From assembly GCA_011947345.1 (NCBI GenBank), contig JAAVTG010000581.1, forward strand, positions 682,001 through 746,000: a DNA stretch of 64,000 nt, read 5' to 3'. Positions 22,032 to 33,812 of this stretch are shown here, in pieces. This DNA is from Phytophthora quininea. Lineage: Eukaryota; Oomycota; Peronosporomycetes; Peronosporales; Peronosporaceae. The position numbers were made by a program, and so were the translations under genes. How positions within the stretch are numbered: position 1 is the first letter of the stretch; each line of letters opens with the position of its first letter. The notes beneath the pieces were generated by a model that saw only the letters and a program-made list of their open reading frames with translations, ran no database searches and had not been told where the DNA came from.

Positions 22032-22974
22032 AGTGCAAGTGTCAATAAATGGTATTTGATCAATCGTTATCGAGCTGTTCGTTCTTCGCAAAGGTTTGCC
22101 GAGGTAGATCTCGATCGTTCAACCGTCTACTCTCTCCGATATCATCCGCCCAAGTTGGTTGGCAGCCCCGGCAGACCCACTGGTGATCGCGGCCCAGCCC
22201 GGCAACGCTCGACATTGCGACTGACCAGGTGCTTCGAGGTGTGGACATTTTTCAGTGTTCGCCTTCGAGAGAGCGTCTTGCGGGTGGTTTGGCCTGACGC
22301 ACATGAAAGGGTTACACTACACACGACAGAGCAGCTCACTGACGACCCGAAGTCCGGGTCCAGGTCCCGGAAGAATGTTCGCTGGGAAGTACGCGCTGGG
22401 CTTGCGTTGAACAAGACGAAGATCTCGGCGATGTTCTACTGCGCCTGGACGAGCAAATCAGCAGACCAAACGACTCAAAGCTACAGCGAGAGGAACGCCA
22501 GCCGCGAATCCAGTCGAGCCGTCCGACGAGCGTGACGGAGTTTCAGCGACATAAATCTCGTTGGTGTGGCTCGTGGGGTTTGTGTCGTGGCCGGAAATCG
22601 AGGCCGCCCTGTCGGATGGATGGCCAGCCCCCGAGTTGGCCGCTGCTTCAGCCTGCGGACACTCAGATCGATCTGTCCACCAGAGAGCAGCTGCAGTAAC
22701 AAAACGAGTGGCAATGTCCTCCTCTCAACCTTATCCAACCGAGGCGTCCTCGTTCCGTTCCATCCAAAGCACCACCAAACGATAGTCAGCCCTCGGTACA
22801 GAGTCCAAAGACGAGGGCCACCGGTTGTGATGCACCGACATCCCCCAGCGTGTTCGACTCGCGCTGTACGCATTCGCGTGGGAACTGATCGATCGCCCCG
22901 GCCAACAGCACAACCGAAAAACCAACAAGCAAGCAAGAGCAAAGCAAACCAAAGAAAGCCAACCAGCCACCGCC

Positions 22975-23943
22975 ATGAAGATCCCGCACCAACTCCTCCT
23001 GAGCGCCGCCCTGGTCGCAGTCTTCCTGTCGACACAGTCAACCGCGACGTCATCCGCATCACTCGACGCGAGCTACTCGGACGCAGCATCGGGAAGCTTG
23101 GACGACAGCTTCGAGCCGTGGTCGGACCGTCGAGAGAACAGCTCGAAGCCTGTGGACGACGGCGAGAGCGAGGACAGCAGTGACTCGGACGATCTGTCCG
23201 ACGACGACTTGGTGGTGCTGGTGCCGGCGAAGTCTGACGGCGTGCGGCAATTGCGTGTCATGGCGGACGCAGTTCCGGCCGCGGGTGCTCGGTCTTCAAC
23301 GGCGACATCTACGTCGCCGTCGCCGTCGCCGTCGCCGTCGACGCCCCGCCCGTCCGCGACGACACAACCGCCGAAGCCTTCCGAGACGAAGCCGCTCCCG
23401 ATCCCAATCCCAGCCAACCTCACGGACGTCACAAACCAGACCCACGCAGCCGCGTCGACGCAGTCCCCAAAGCTCCCGGATCGTAATGAGACGAAGGTGA
23501 CCCCCACACCGGTCACGGCACCGGCGAACCTCACCAACCTCACCAACCTCGCCAACCTCACCAACCTCACCAACCTCACCAATTCGGCCAACCCCACCAA
23601 CCTCACCAACACGGCCAACTCGACCCACCCGTTCCTGCGCCAGTCAACTTGACAGCCACGTTGACACAACCCCCAAGCAGCCGGAGCGTAACGAGACGAA
23701 AGTGGTGCCCACCGTCCTGCCGACTCCGCTGCCAATCCCGGCCAACTCCACAAACGCGACCCAGCCGTCGACACCGACCCAACTGCCGAATCGCAACGAG
23801 ACCAAGTCGACGCCCGCACCACTTCCGACCCCTCGACGGTCCCCAGGCTGACGGAGCAGAACGCGACCCACCCGAACTCGACGTCCACTGCTGCAGTTCC
23901 GGCGAACGGTGGCGACAAGTCGAGTCTGCGCGGAAAGCTATAA
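22975..23943 (+). CDS. Secreted sequon-rich glycoprotein, tandem copy 3 (truncated frame)
   Basis: Identical to copy 2 until a C run near 23632 loses one base. The frame then ends at 23652, giving 225 residues that keep the signal peptide, the acidic segment, the Ser/Pro region and the whole NLT repeat, but lack the tail. The homologous distal stop is at 23941-23943. The neighbouring copy is otherwise indistinguishable, so the single difference may be a consensus error. Confidence 0.65.
23524..23620 (+). repeat. 9 bp minisatellite encoding NLT sequons (also at 19637-19725, 21580-21675; inverted near 3590-3645)
   Basis: Repeats of aacctcacc with point variants (gccaacctc, aattcggcc) encode Asn-Leu-Thr, each an N-glycosylation sequon. 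The unit number is similar in the tandem copies and smaller in the inverted copy. Slippage in such an array would change sequon number without changing frame. Confidence 0.85.
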
Positions 23944-24045
23944 CCGCGGTGCTCAAGAAAAGTGGCGAGGAGTAAAGTGCAAGTGTCAATAAATGGTATT
24001 TGATCAATCGTTATCGAGCTGTTCGTTCTTCGCAAAGGTTTGCCG

Positions 24046-24235
24046 GTGTAGATCTCCTACTCTCAGCTTGCACGCGAGCATATTTGACGAGGAAATGGGT
24101 GGTGGTTGACTGTTGAAGGCCTTTGTGGGCGATCTGTACGTGCTTTACATGGAGACCAACGCAGGTATTCAAGGCATCAGACGTACCTTACGGGTTGAAG
24201 CGCTTCCTAGCTTCGATCAGTAGCTCTCATCTCCG
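24046..24235. other. Short spacer between tandem array and Gypsy LTR
   Basis: About 190 bp unrelated to the tandem unit. No coding or repeat signal is visible. It forms the left flank of the Gypsy insertion. Confidence 0.4.
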
Positions 24236-25192
24236 GGGTCGGTGCCTATTGCCTGGTTGTTTGTGTGGACAGGGGTGACGGTCCGTCGCAAGACTCGGGA
24301 ACCTCCCCAGCGGAAGTGATCGCCCTCACGGGCAGCTCCAGCGAGGAGACGGAGACGGAGGATGAGGACAAGTTTGGCGGCTGGAGATCGTCGAGCACAT
24401 GCATGCAGGTCGGTGGCAGGGACGTACAGAGTGACGACCCGAATGTCTGGAGTTACCGGCTAGTGCCGTTGAAGATGGATATGGATGCCCCTGAAGATCG
24501 CCACGGGAGGGGTGACTTGGCGGCGAAGGTCGGTAAGTGGCGGACAGCAGGATAGGCGACGTGCTCGGAGCACGCAAGCAGTCGAAGAGCAGCGGCGAGA
24601 GGACAGGCGACGAAGTGAGTGCTGGGCAGCGTAAGGCGCAGCCGAAGACCGAGGGGGAAGCGTAGCGGATAGTTGGCTGGAAGCGAGCGGTGAGCCGCTG
24701 AAGGCTCAGTCTCACATTTGCCAGGAAGTCGACTGGTCGGTGGTACAGAGGCTAAATAAAGAGTAGGCAAGGTGCTGTGGCCACGGAAGGCTAGCCTTGT
24801 CGGGAAGAGTCTGGTATTGTTCAGTGAGTTGGGTTCTGCGGCTGCAATCAGTGCCGGCCCGAGAAGACGAAAGAGAGAGCGTAAGGTGGACGTACTGCGG
24901 CTGTAAACAGGTGCCAGCGTCCAGGTCCGAAGAGGTACCGCGGCTGCAACCAGTGCCGGCCTCTGAGGGGCAAGTATAGGGTACTGCGGCTGCAATCAGT
25001 GCCGGCCCTAGAAGACAACCCGAAGGTGTACTGCGGCTGCAAACAGTGCCGGCGCCGGAGGAGGTGCTTAAGCATCAGGTGAGACGCCTCAGGTAGTGAC
25101 TCGACTGGGACGCTGGTCTGGGGCACCCTTGTGGATATTGCCTGACGGCTGGGTGCCGCCAGTTAGTGGGAATGGTCGAGCAAGCGCCGACA
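24236..25192 (+). repeat. 5' LTR of Ty3/Gypsy element
   Basis: About 957 bp, near-identical to 33813-34771. I noted only a few single-base differences, mostly in runs (for example near 24300, 24320, 24980 and 25060). The 3' edge is set by ...gccgaca directly followed by TGG, a plausible primer-binding-site start. The 5' edge is uncertain by several bases, and no target-site duplication could be matched between the two outer flanks. Confidence 0.9.
24836..25053 (+). repeat. Imperfect minisatellite inside the LTR (five copies); second array at about 34415-34632
   Basis: Five copies of a core near tgcggctgcaatcagtgccg start at about 24836, 24894, 24938, 24983 and 25030, spaced 45-58 bp by unrelated linkers. 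The same array is in the 3' LTR. Repeated cores in LTRs can be enhancer-like binding sites; that role is inference. Confidence 0.8.
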
Positions 25193-25347
25193 TGGTGGTC
25201 ATACAGGGGCCTTCTGTGCGGTTGTGTGGAGGCAGCATGCCGCGAGACAGGTTTCTGTGGGCGCGAACTCTAGCCAAGAACGACGGTAAGTACTTGCTAG
25301 TGGTAGGCAGATACTAACAGAATGAACGGTTTGTAGTACAGGTGTGA

Positions 25348-27565
25348 ATGACGAGAGCCGATACTGAGACAACCACAGGACCGGGTGTAGTGACTCGAGC
25401 TGCGAGTCATCGGCAGAGTGAGGCTGCAAACGCGGCTTCGGGAGGAACTTCGACGGAACAGACCGAAGCAGACAAGAGACCTCGAATGACGGTGCGCACC
25501 GGCGACGGGGTGCAGCCGAGATGCACGGAGCCGAAATTCGGCCCGTCACCGGCGACACGCCAGTGGCAGCAGCGACTGCTGCTGTGCCAGACGCCGGGAG
25601 ATTAACAGGAATGACGATAACAGCGACCAGTGTAACCAGCAGGGCATGGATGCCGATGCCCGTAAGCTGGCAATCCAGGGGTGTGAGTCCAATGATCACC
25701 GTGACGACCACGACTTCACCAACAGTACCGGCCAGCGGCCAAGTGCCGACGATGGCGCCTTGGGAAATGCCGGGGCTGCCTCCAGGAGTGGTAACGATGG
25801 CGGGAAGTCCGCTGTGGGCTGCCAACCCAGGGTATTTGTACGGGTTCGCGGCGCAGACACCGCAGCCAGCCAGCATGCAGATGCCAGGGGCACCACTCAC
25901 GGCGCCAACAGCACAAGGGATTCAAGTAGTGGGGTCGACAGCACCCCAGCCAGTGAGACTAGCAGCATCAGAAGTGTCAGGAACGGGGCCAGCGTACCTG
26001 CTTCCACAGGCGGTATCGCGGTCGCCAGCTCCACAACCAGTCGCAGGACCCGTGCCCACGTACCAGCCCCCGCCTCAGGCAGTACAGGCATCGGTTCCAG
26101 CAGCAGTATCAGGGGCGTGCCGATGTACTGGCCGCCACCAGCGGCAGTACAAGCGCCAGCCCCACAACCAGTGTCAGGAACAGCAGCGGGCTATTCGCAG
26201 CAAGTGCCCATGATGAGGCAACAACCAGCAGCAGCTGCTTCACAGCCCACAGTGACAGCAGCGGCACCACCAATGCCGTTTGCAGGATATTGGCCGGGAC
26301 AGCCATGGGGCTACCCGCCGATGTATGCGGGGATGCCACCAGAGGTACCACAGAGACCCGCGAAGAAAAAGCTGCGCGTGCCCAAGTTCAAAGGCCGCGA
26401 CAGCAGCATGAGTATCACGGCTTGGCTGAAGATGCTCCAGGCTGAGGTAAAGCGCCAGACGGCGACCGAGAAGGTGAACTGGACCTCCAACGACGTTTTC
26501 AACGCGGCCAGCACACTGCTGGACGGGGACGCGATGGAATGGTTCAGCTCGATGGATGGAACGCTAGCACCAGAAGACGAGACGATCGAGAACTTGGCCA
26601 CCATGCTGAGGGAACAGTATATGATCGCCAGTACGGAGCCAGAGACAATTGCGCGACTCAACCAGAGAAAGCAAGGTTGCGGCGAGACTCTCACGGACTT
26701 CGCCGAGAACTTGAGGAGGATCGTGGCTGGCCGAGGTATCGAGGAGAAGTGGTTAGTGAACGCGTTTCTCAATGGGATGAGTAACCAGACTTGCGCTACG
26801 CACGTACGGGTGGCGCTTGGGAGTGAACGAAGCAGCTTGCGCGAGGCAGTCCAAGCCGCCGTCCACAATACTGGGGAATTTGGGAAGGCATGCTTGTGTA
26901 CTTGCTGGGCGCTGAGGCAGCGTACGACGCCCGGCAGGGCCCAGGGGCGATGCCTGTGACGATTGGCGCAGAAGGATCACAGCAGTTATCGGTCGGCCGG
27001 CAAAGCGAGAGTGCCGTGTCCACACAAGGCACTTGGGGACTCCCAACCCCAAGGCCCCGCGCTATGATACTGAAGGACGATTGGTCGGTTCGACGGGGAC
27101 TAAGACGGAATCAGAATGGTGGAAGAACGTTCCGCCGGGCTTCAAAATAGTGCCAGATGGCACGGGAAGCCAGCCAAATGCGAGGAGCGGACAGAAGCGC
27201 CCAGCGGACAGCACGAGCCCGAAGGGGAAGGATCAGGGTCGCATGGACGTCGGCCAGGCAAGACCATGAAGGTGGAGGCATGGAACAGTGGGCCAGCGTT
27301 CGCGATGCCCAACGCCAACGCGGCTCCGCTGCCTAATCGAGAAGAGCACCTGAGGAACTACCGGCGTTACCAGGACTCGAAAACGCGGCCAAACTTCATC
27401 CCTCGGGCACAGTCGCCGTGCTTTTATTGCCAGCGGTTGGGGCACTTCGCCAGGGACTGCCAGCTGCGTCAGAAGGACTTGGCCGGCGAAGAGAAGCCAG
27501 CGGCTAGCAGTGTCGCCGGAGCCCAGGACCAGAACAAGGAGCAGGGAAACGATCAGCAGGTGTAG
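25348..27565 (+). mobile_element. Gypsy gag: capsid and zinc knuckle
   Basis: An N-terminal Pro/Ala/Gln-rich region starts near 25348 and is spread over three frames by small indels. The capsid (retrotransposon gag domain) lies at about 26370-26880 with AWLKMLQAEV, AMEWFSSMDG and LREQYMIASTEPETIARLNQ. After another shift near 26880-27100, a CCHC zinc knuckle (CFYCQRLGHFARDC) is at about 27419-27460. Gag packages element RNA in virus-like particles. Frame breaks near 25600, 26090 and 26890 mean this copy, as written, lacks one continuous gag. Confidence 0.85.
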
Positions 27566-29100
27566 GGAACCGGGCCCTACAGCCTGCTGGTCCTGACCCG
27601 GGAGGTGGAAGACAAGTGGAGGAAAGACTGGAGCTTCGGACGAGACGCAGTGGCCGGAGAGCCGCCAGGAGCAAGTTGCGGGGCCAGACGTAGCAGTGAC
27701 CGTGAACGAACGGCCGGAGAAGAGGTGTGAGGAGAGCAACGGGCAGCAGGCGGCGGCTAATGAAGAGCCGAAGAGCACTGGCCGTGTGCGTCCCCAAGGG
27801 AAGGAAGGCGGTGCGGTGTCCCGAGCTGGGGATGGCGTCGCCGCGAAGGGTAAGGAAGGCGCTGTGGAGAACCAAGCCGCTTTGAAGCCAGTGAAGAAGG
27901 TGCGCTTCGCAATGCCCGAGAAGGAGGACATGCTTGTGGCTGGGGATGGCGTACGGGCGTCTCCAGCGCAAGGTGGGCAAGACGGTGGCGAGCAGACGCC
28001 GCGGACGGGAGATAGAGATCGCCCCGCTGGAGAGGAAGCGACGGTGACCAAAGACAGTGAACGCTCACGGCGGAAGCCAGGACTAGTGGATCTACCGGAA
28101 AGTGAGCAGAAGAAATATCGGCGGCGCGTGACAGCTGAGTTGTTGGCGGCCATAAGCCGTGAAGCGCAGCTCGGCAGCGTGAAGAAAGGCAGGGCATTCA
28201 CGTTGCGTGCCCGCGAACAAGCGGTGGAACGGTGGCCAAGTGCGGAGGAACTGAGGGAGCAGCGCAAAGCCAAGAAGAGGAAGGAGCGTGTTAAGCGCTG
28301 CAAGATCCGACGTGAAGTGAAGTCAGCGCTCGATGCTGCGCTGAACAAGATCGTCACGGTGTGCGGAGCGACGTCGACGCGGGACGGTGCCGACGAAGCA
28401 ACGCAGAGTGGTGCCTTGGCGCAGGGCGTGACAGCCGAAGCTGACGTCGAGATGCCCGAGCCAAGTGAAGACCGTCGCGAGGCGTTATCCTGGACGGAGC
28501 GCGCTGCAGGCACGTGCACAGGTGGAGGCACGATTGGAAGAGCTCAAAGATGGCTACGTCAGGCTGGCGGTTGCCGAAGCTACACGGTGTGAGCGGCGGG
28601 CCGCTGGTGACGTTGTCGGGGAGAACGATGTTCGACTGGGAGTAGCAGCGCAGCTCGTGACAGCAGCAGCAGGCTTGAGAACGGTCGGTGAAGACGAGTT
28701 CGTGCCGGAGGATGCAGTGCCCGTGTCAGTGTCGCGAGCGAGGCGACACTACGAGAAGCGCGTACGTAAGGCGCGAGCTCGCGAATGGCGCACGTGGTTG
28801 GGGCAACTGGCTGGACAAGTGCCAGCGGACGGTGCTTTGGTTCGATGCGACGAGAAGAGTCAGCATGAGCAAGGTGGTCGGCCGCGGGAGATCACGATGG
28901 CTGAGGCAGAGGCTGTGGGATTCGCGCTGCCCCACGCTATCAAAACATTGATCAAGGCCGGTCGAGAGAAGAAGTTGCAGCGGCAGTATCTCTACTGCAG
29001 TGGCAGTACGTACGCCCGCCCGACGGCGCAGTGGCACGAAGCTGAAGGGCGCAACGTACGTGTCGGTAGCCTGAGGGCTGTACGAGTGGGTCGAACGCTG
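27566..29100 (+). mobile_element. Gypsy gag-pol spacer region
   Basis: Charged Lys/Glu/Arg-rich coding sequence (for example KKRKERVKRCKIRREVKSA) links the zinc knuckle to the protease. No enzymatic motif is visible. It is open on the plus strand in segments (27696-28592, then 28465-29256 in another frame). Confidence 0.6.
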
Positions 29101-31300
29101 GAAGTACGAGCGACTACGATGGACGCCTTGCCTACGGCGTCCGTGACGGTGAACGGGAAACTAAGCAAGTGCGACTGGATACTGGGGCGCAGTACAGCGT
29201 GGCTGGACCCGAATGGGCCGCCTACGGGCAGAAGCTGGGTGTGGCGCCTCCAGTAGACTACATGGAAGGCTTTACGGGTGAAACGGCTAAGGTGAGGGCG
29301 TGTGGCGGTTCCACTTCAAGACGCAGTACTCGCAGGCCATGGTGGTGGACGCGCTGATAGTGGACGGCCCCGCTGCATACTTTTGCTGGGAGAAGACTGG
29401 ATGCTACGGAAAGGCGTGAAGCTCGATTTCTTGACCCGAGAGATGAAGTGGTACGCAGACGGCGTGAAAAGATCGTGCCGTTCACGTGCTGCCGGGAGCC
29501 AGCTGAAGGGCAAGCTACTGCGAAAGTGCGATTAGTGAGGAAAGCCAAGGTGCAGACGCAGACGTGTCAAGGGTGACTGTAGCTGTGGCAGCGGCAGAAG
29601 GCACAGTCGGAGTGTTCACGCCAAAGGCAGTTAGTGGCAAGGACGTGCTGTTTGCTCCTACGGTGACTACGGTTCGTGGAGGACAAGTCGTGGTGCCGGT
29701 GCTCAACTTGGTGGGTGGAACTGCAAAGCTGCCGAGTCGTGAAGCGCTTGGCACATGGCAGCCCGTGCAGGAGGACATGGAACTGCTAGAAGTGAAAGGA
29801 GAGCTTGATAGGGACAAAGTAATGGAGTGGCTTGAAGGTGAGCTCCAAACGCAGACCAAACCGCTCAGCAACGAGGCCGACCTACACATTGGGGACATGG
29901 AGGAGGCTGACAGAGAATTGCTGGTGAAGCTGTTGCGGAATTACCCGGCCTTGCTGGAGCCACGCCATGAGTGCCCACCCCTTACTAAACCTGGGATGGA
30001 ACACAATATCAATACCGTAACGGAAGCACCGATTAAGATGCGTGCCAGAAAACACTCTCGGACGGAACAAGAGGTGACCGACAAGGAGGTCGAGCAGATG
30101 CTGCGCAACGGAGTGATTGAGGAGGGCCCGGGGCCTGGGGCTTTCCGTCGTCCTTGTCAAGAAGAAGGATGGCAGTATTCGCTTCTGTGTGGATTACCGG
30201 TTGCTCAATGCCAAGACGGTAAAAGATGTGTACCCCTTACCACGCATTGATGAGACGATTGAGAGCTTGCATGGTGCTCGTCGTTTCACCAGCCTAGACC
30301 TACACAGCGGGTACTGGCAGATTCCAGTAGCTCAACGGGATCGTGATAAGACGGGTTTTGTGACTCGGCGAGGGTTGTTCCGTTTCGCCAGGATGCCGTT
30401 CGGATTGTCGAATGCTCCTGGCACATTTCAACGGGTAATGGATGCAGTGCTGCGCGGGCTCACGTGGCAGAGCTGTCTCGTCTACTTGGACGACATAATT
30501 ATCTTCTCAAGGGGCAGTATGACGCGTCACGTGGTGGAGCTGGCCGCCGTTCTGCAGCGTCTAAAGGTGGCCGGGCTTTCACTGAAGGCCAAGAAGTGCG
30601 TGTTCGCAGCCCGGCAGCTCGAGTACCTCGGGCACGAACTCAGTGAAGAGGGTATCCGTCCAATGCAGAGCCTAGTGGACAGCGTCGCTAAGTTTCCCGT
30701 GCCGCAAGATGAAAAAGCGGTGAAGAGTTTCGTGCACATGGCTGGGTTCTATCGTAGGTTCATCGGCAACTTCGGCTCTAAAGCAGCGCCGTTGACTAGA
30801 CTACTGAGGAAGAGTGTGGAATGGACTTGGGGTTTCGAGCAGCAAGAGGCCTTCGAGACTTTGAAACGCGAGTTGACACAGCGGCCCCTGCTAGCGTATC
30901 CGGACTTCAGTCGGCCCTTCCAACTGGTGACTGATGCATCAAAAGTGGGGTTGGGCGCGGTCTTGATGCAAGATCACGGGCAGGAATGCAGCCGATCGCG
31001 TACGCTTCGAAGGTTAATTCTCCTACGGTCGCCAAGTACAGCATCACAGACTTGGAGTGTGCCGCGGTTGTCTGGGCCGTGGGCCTCTTCCGGCCGTACC
31101 TGTACGGGCGCAAATTCGAGCTAATTACGGATCATGCAGCCTTAACGTGGCTGATGAGGAGCAAAGATCTCACCGGCCATCTCCACTGGTGGTCGTTAAA
31201 ACTACAAGAGATGGATTTCACTATTTCGTATCGGCCGGGGTCCACCAATGTGGTGGCGGACGCCCTGTCGAGAGCCCCAGTGGGAAACGTTGCAGTGGAA
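29101..31300 (+). mobile_element. Gypsy pol: aspartic protease, reverse transcriptase, RNase H
   Basis: The protease active site RLDTGAQYSVAG lies near 29169-29210. RT runs about 30050-30780: VKKKDGSIRFCVDYRLLN, LDLHSGYWQIPV, MPFGLSNAPGTFQ and the catalytic YLDDIIIFSR. RNase H runs about 30900-31270, starting QLVTDASKVGLGAV, with YSITDLECAAVVWA and the final Asp in VVADALSRAP. Frame changes occur near 29200-29260, 29540, 30150 and 30980. These domains process Gag-Pol and copy element RNA to DNA. Confidence 0.9.
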
Positions 31301-33210
31301 GAAGTTGCAGGTGTTGCAGCAGCAGCAGTAGCTAGCACCGCGACTGAGGAAGACCGTGAACACGCAGAGGCATCAGCAGACAGTGGCCAGCTGACGGATG
31401 AGGAGATCCGCCAACAGCAGCGCCAAGATCGTGAGGTTCGGCGGCTTTTACGAGCTGGGAGCTATGGTGGTAGCAGAATTTTCAGAGACGGAGGCGTCGT
31501 CTACGTGCGAATGGCTGATGGCACGCGGCGTGTGGTGCTGCCCGCAGCACTGTGGACGAAGGCGTTCAGAGAAGCACATGGATCTATCTTCGCCTGTCAT
31601 CTGCGAGTGCCGCAGACGCACGCCAAGATGGCGGTAGTGTACTGGTGGCCCACCATGAGGGCTCAAGTTCGTCAGTGGGTTTACGGGTGCAGGGATTGTG
31701 GGACGCGAAAGACGAAGCCCAAGCTCGTCGTGCCGCCGCTGCGTAGTCAAGGAGGAGGGATGCCGTGCGATCGCTGGGCGTTGGATGTCGCCGGGCCTTT
31801 GCCGGTGACTGGAGCAGGGAATCGTTATGTTATCGCCGCAGTTGACTATGCGACTCGCTACGCTGTAGCAGTGGCCGTACCGTCGCACACGGCCAAGGAC
31901 ATCGCGCGGTTCGTGGCAGAACGTATTGTGTTAGTGTTTGGCCCGATGCGAGAACTGGTGAATGACGGAGCTCCTGAACTGGGAGGAAAAGTGCTAGATG
32001 AATTGGCGGCGGTTCTGCAGATGCGGCAAGTGACGCCAGTGCCGTACCGGCCAAGATTTTGGGGCTCGTCGAGAGGTTTCATAAGGTTTGGAAAGACATG
32101 GTGGCAATGTTCGTGTCGGAGCAGCAGAACGACTGGGACCAGTGGCTACCGTGTGCGGTGTATGCGCACAACAGCGCTCGGCATGGCACCACTGGCTTCT
32201 CGCCGAACGAGCTGATGATGGGGCGGCGCCTCAGGGTACCAAATGAACTGTTGAGAGCAAGTGGGGTCACGCGAGTAGAGAACTGGACGATGTATCACCA
32301 GGGCTTGGTGCGTAACATGAAGCGCGTGCAGGAGCTGGCCAATCGGGCGATTGACCGGGATCAGAGGCGGAGAGCGAAGCACCACGACAAGCAGGTCAGG
32401 CACAAGGCCAACTTTCGTCCTGGAGACCTGGTGTGGCTGCTTAAACCGCCAAGGGGCCGAGGAATCACAAAGCTAGCCCATCAGTGGGTGGGCCCGGTTA
32501 AGATCTTGGAGGACGCAGGTCACGACAATTGGAGGGTAAGACGTCTGGACACGAGTGACGAGCTGGCCACGCACTGCAGCTTCGTTACGACGTATCACTA
32601 CCCGACGAGTCTGTTGGAACAAGTGGCGAGGCGAACGATCAGTGAATTGGCTGCAGAAGAGCGAGAAGCAGATGCCGGCGTACCGGCAGAGGCAGGCTCT
32701 GAGAGAGAAGTGCCGCAAGACGCAGGAACAGAAGTACCGGGTGTTGGCCGACTGCCGACACCAGCAGGAGAATCAGTAGCCGAAGCGGGACAGCCAGTAG
32801 CAGTGAGCTCAGAGACCGAAGTGATGCACCAGAGATCCGAGGACGTGACGCCAAGTGCAGACGGCACGCAGCCTCGCACTGAGAGCACTGACGAAGCCAC
32901 AGGCGTGGAAGCTGAGGAGCCAGTCACAACGGGTGAGGCCCAGGCTGAAGAGGTGACGCAGGAAACTGGGGAACGACGGCCTCGAGTAGAACGACTGGGA
33001 GGAGAAGCTGGGAATGGCACCAACGAGGAGTCTCAGGGTCCAGGAATAGCTGCTCGAGGAGAAGCATCGGAGGATTGCGGGGAAAGAATAGAACCGAGTA
33101 TCGAGGTGCCCAGAATAGTCGTGCCTCCTGAACCTCAAGGTGGCCAGAGTTCACGGCGAGTAGTGGCGCCAGTATCAAAGCGCCCGCAGAAGAGAGCCCG
33201 AGCAGATTAA
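31301..33210 (+). mobile_element. Gypsy pol: integrase and C-terminal region
   Basis: The HHCC zinc domain is seen in HLRVPQTHAKMAVVYWWP and CRDCGTRK (31595-31720). The DDE core follows: first Asp in WALDVAGPLPVT, second in LVNDGAPELGG. The Glu is in GLVERFHKVWKDM, which sits in a new frame after a shift near 32060. A GPVKILEDAGHDNWRVRRLD segment resembles the integrase C-terminal SH3-like fold. The remainder to 33210 is acidic and low-complexity. Confidence 0.88.
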
Positions 33211-33812
33211 GATGACAACGGTGGTGACAAGATCTCGGCGAAGAAGCGCAAGGATGCAGCCGACGCAGCCCGAGAAGCAAGGGCAGCTCGACGAGATGCT
33301 CTGCGGAGTAGTCTGGGTCCAAGAACAGAGGCGCAAGAGAGTCCGACCGGAGGTCGTGGATCACAAGGAGCCGAAGTCCCCAGGAAACGAGCAAAGCCGG
33401 AAGCCCAGAAGAAGGGATCGGCGCTGCAGTCGATGCAGGAGGGCAAGGTGATGCACGCGCCGCGCCGTCAGCAACCGAGCCGTCGGAAGAAGAATTGGCG
33501 CAGCGTGATACAGCAGAGGGTGGACATGTGCGAGTGGTTACCCGTGTGGAGAACGCTCGTGAAATTCGACGAGATGTGCCGGGAGTACGAGCTGGAAGAG
33601 ATGCAGCGGTGCCGAGGGGGCCGGCGTTCGTCCCGACGTTCCTCCTCACGCCCGAGTACGGCTACGTGGTTGAGGTTGGCAGAAGGAGAGTCCGGAATCG
33701 AGCGGGCAGGTATGAGCTACAGTACTGTGTCGACATCGGCAAGCGCAAGGGAGGGCCCATGTTGCGTTATTGGGTCACGGCTCCACAGTTTGAGCGCTTG
33801 TTCGACGCCGAC
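33211..33812 (+). mobile_element. Gypsy 3' coding end with chromodomain-like segment
   Basis: After a frame change, the segment YGYVVEVGRRRVRNRAGRYE to WVTAPQFERLFDADRVG (33660-33830) resembles the divergent chromodomains at the end of many Gypsy pol proteins, which can target insertion to marked chromatin. The reading frame continues across the start of the 3' LTR. Confidence 0.55.

Larger units (their letters stand above)
18980..24045 (+). repeat. Tandem array: three head-to-tail copies of a ~1,945 bp gene unit
   Basis: Starts of the repeated gene are at 19086, 21030 and 22975, a period of 1,944-1,945 bp. Units include the gene, AATAAA-containing 3' region, about 500 bp of 3' flank and about 440 bp of upstream sequence. 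Copies 2 and 3 look identical apart from one C missing near 23632. Copy 1 differs at a few sites (for example near 19347 and 19380) and its upstream region is clearly older and diverged. A fourth copy is inverted at 2.7-4.4 kb. The array ends about 190 bp before a Gypsy LTR. Confidence 0.95.

Noticed and set aside
21128..22063. A 311-codon minus-strand frame opposite tandem copy 2 (and matching frames opposite the other copies)
   Set aside because: Antisense shadow of a GC-rich, Pro/Thr-rich coding strand. It shows only low-complexity Arg/Gly/Val composition, and the plus strand has the signal peptide and sequons.
23524..23620. CRISPR-like regular repeats
   Set aside because: The 9 bp units are contiguous, in frame and without spacers, in a eukaryotic context.
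19086..23943. RXLR-type effector call for the tandem secreted proteins
   Set aside because: A signal peptide is present but I see no RxLR-dEER arrangement. The acidic segment alone is not enough.
27233..28531. A 432-codon minus-strand frame within the Gypsy element
   Set aside because: Shadow of the charged gag-pol spacer. No motif, and the sense strand fits the element.
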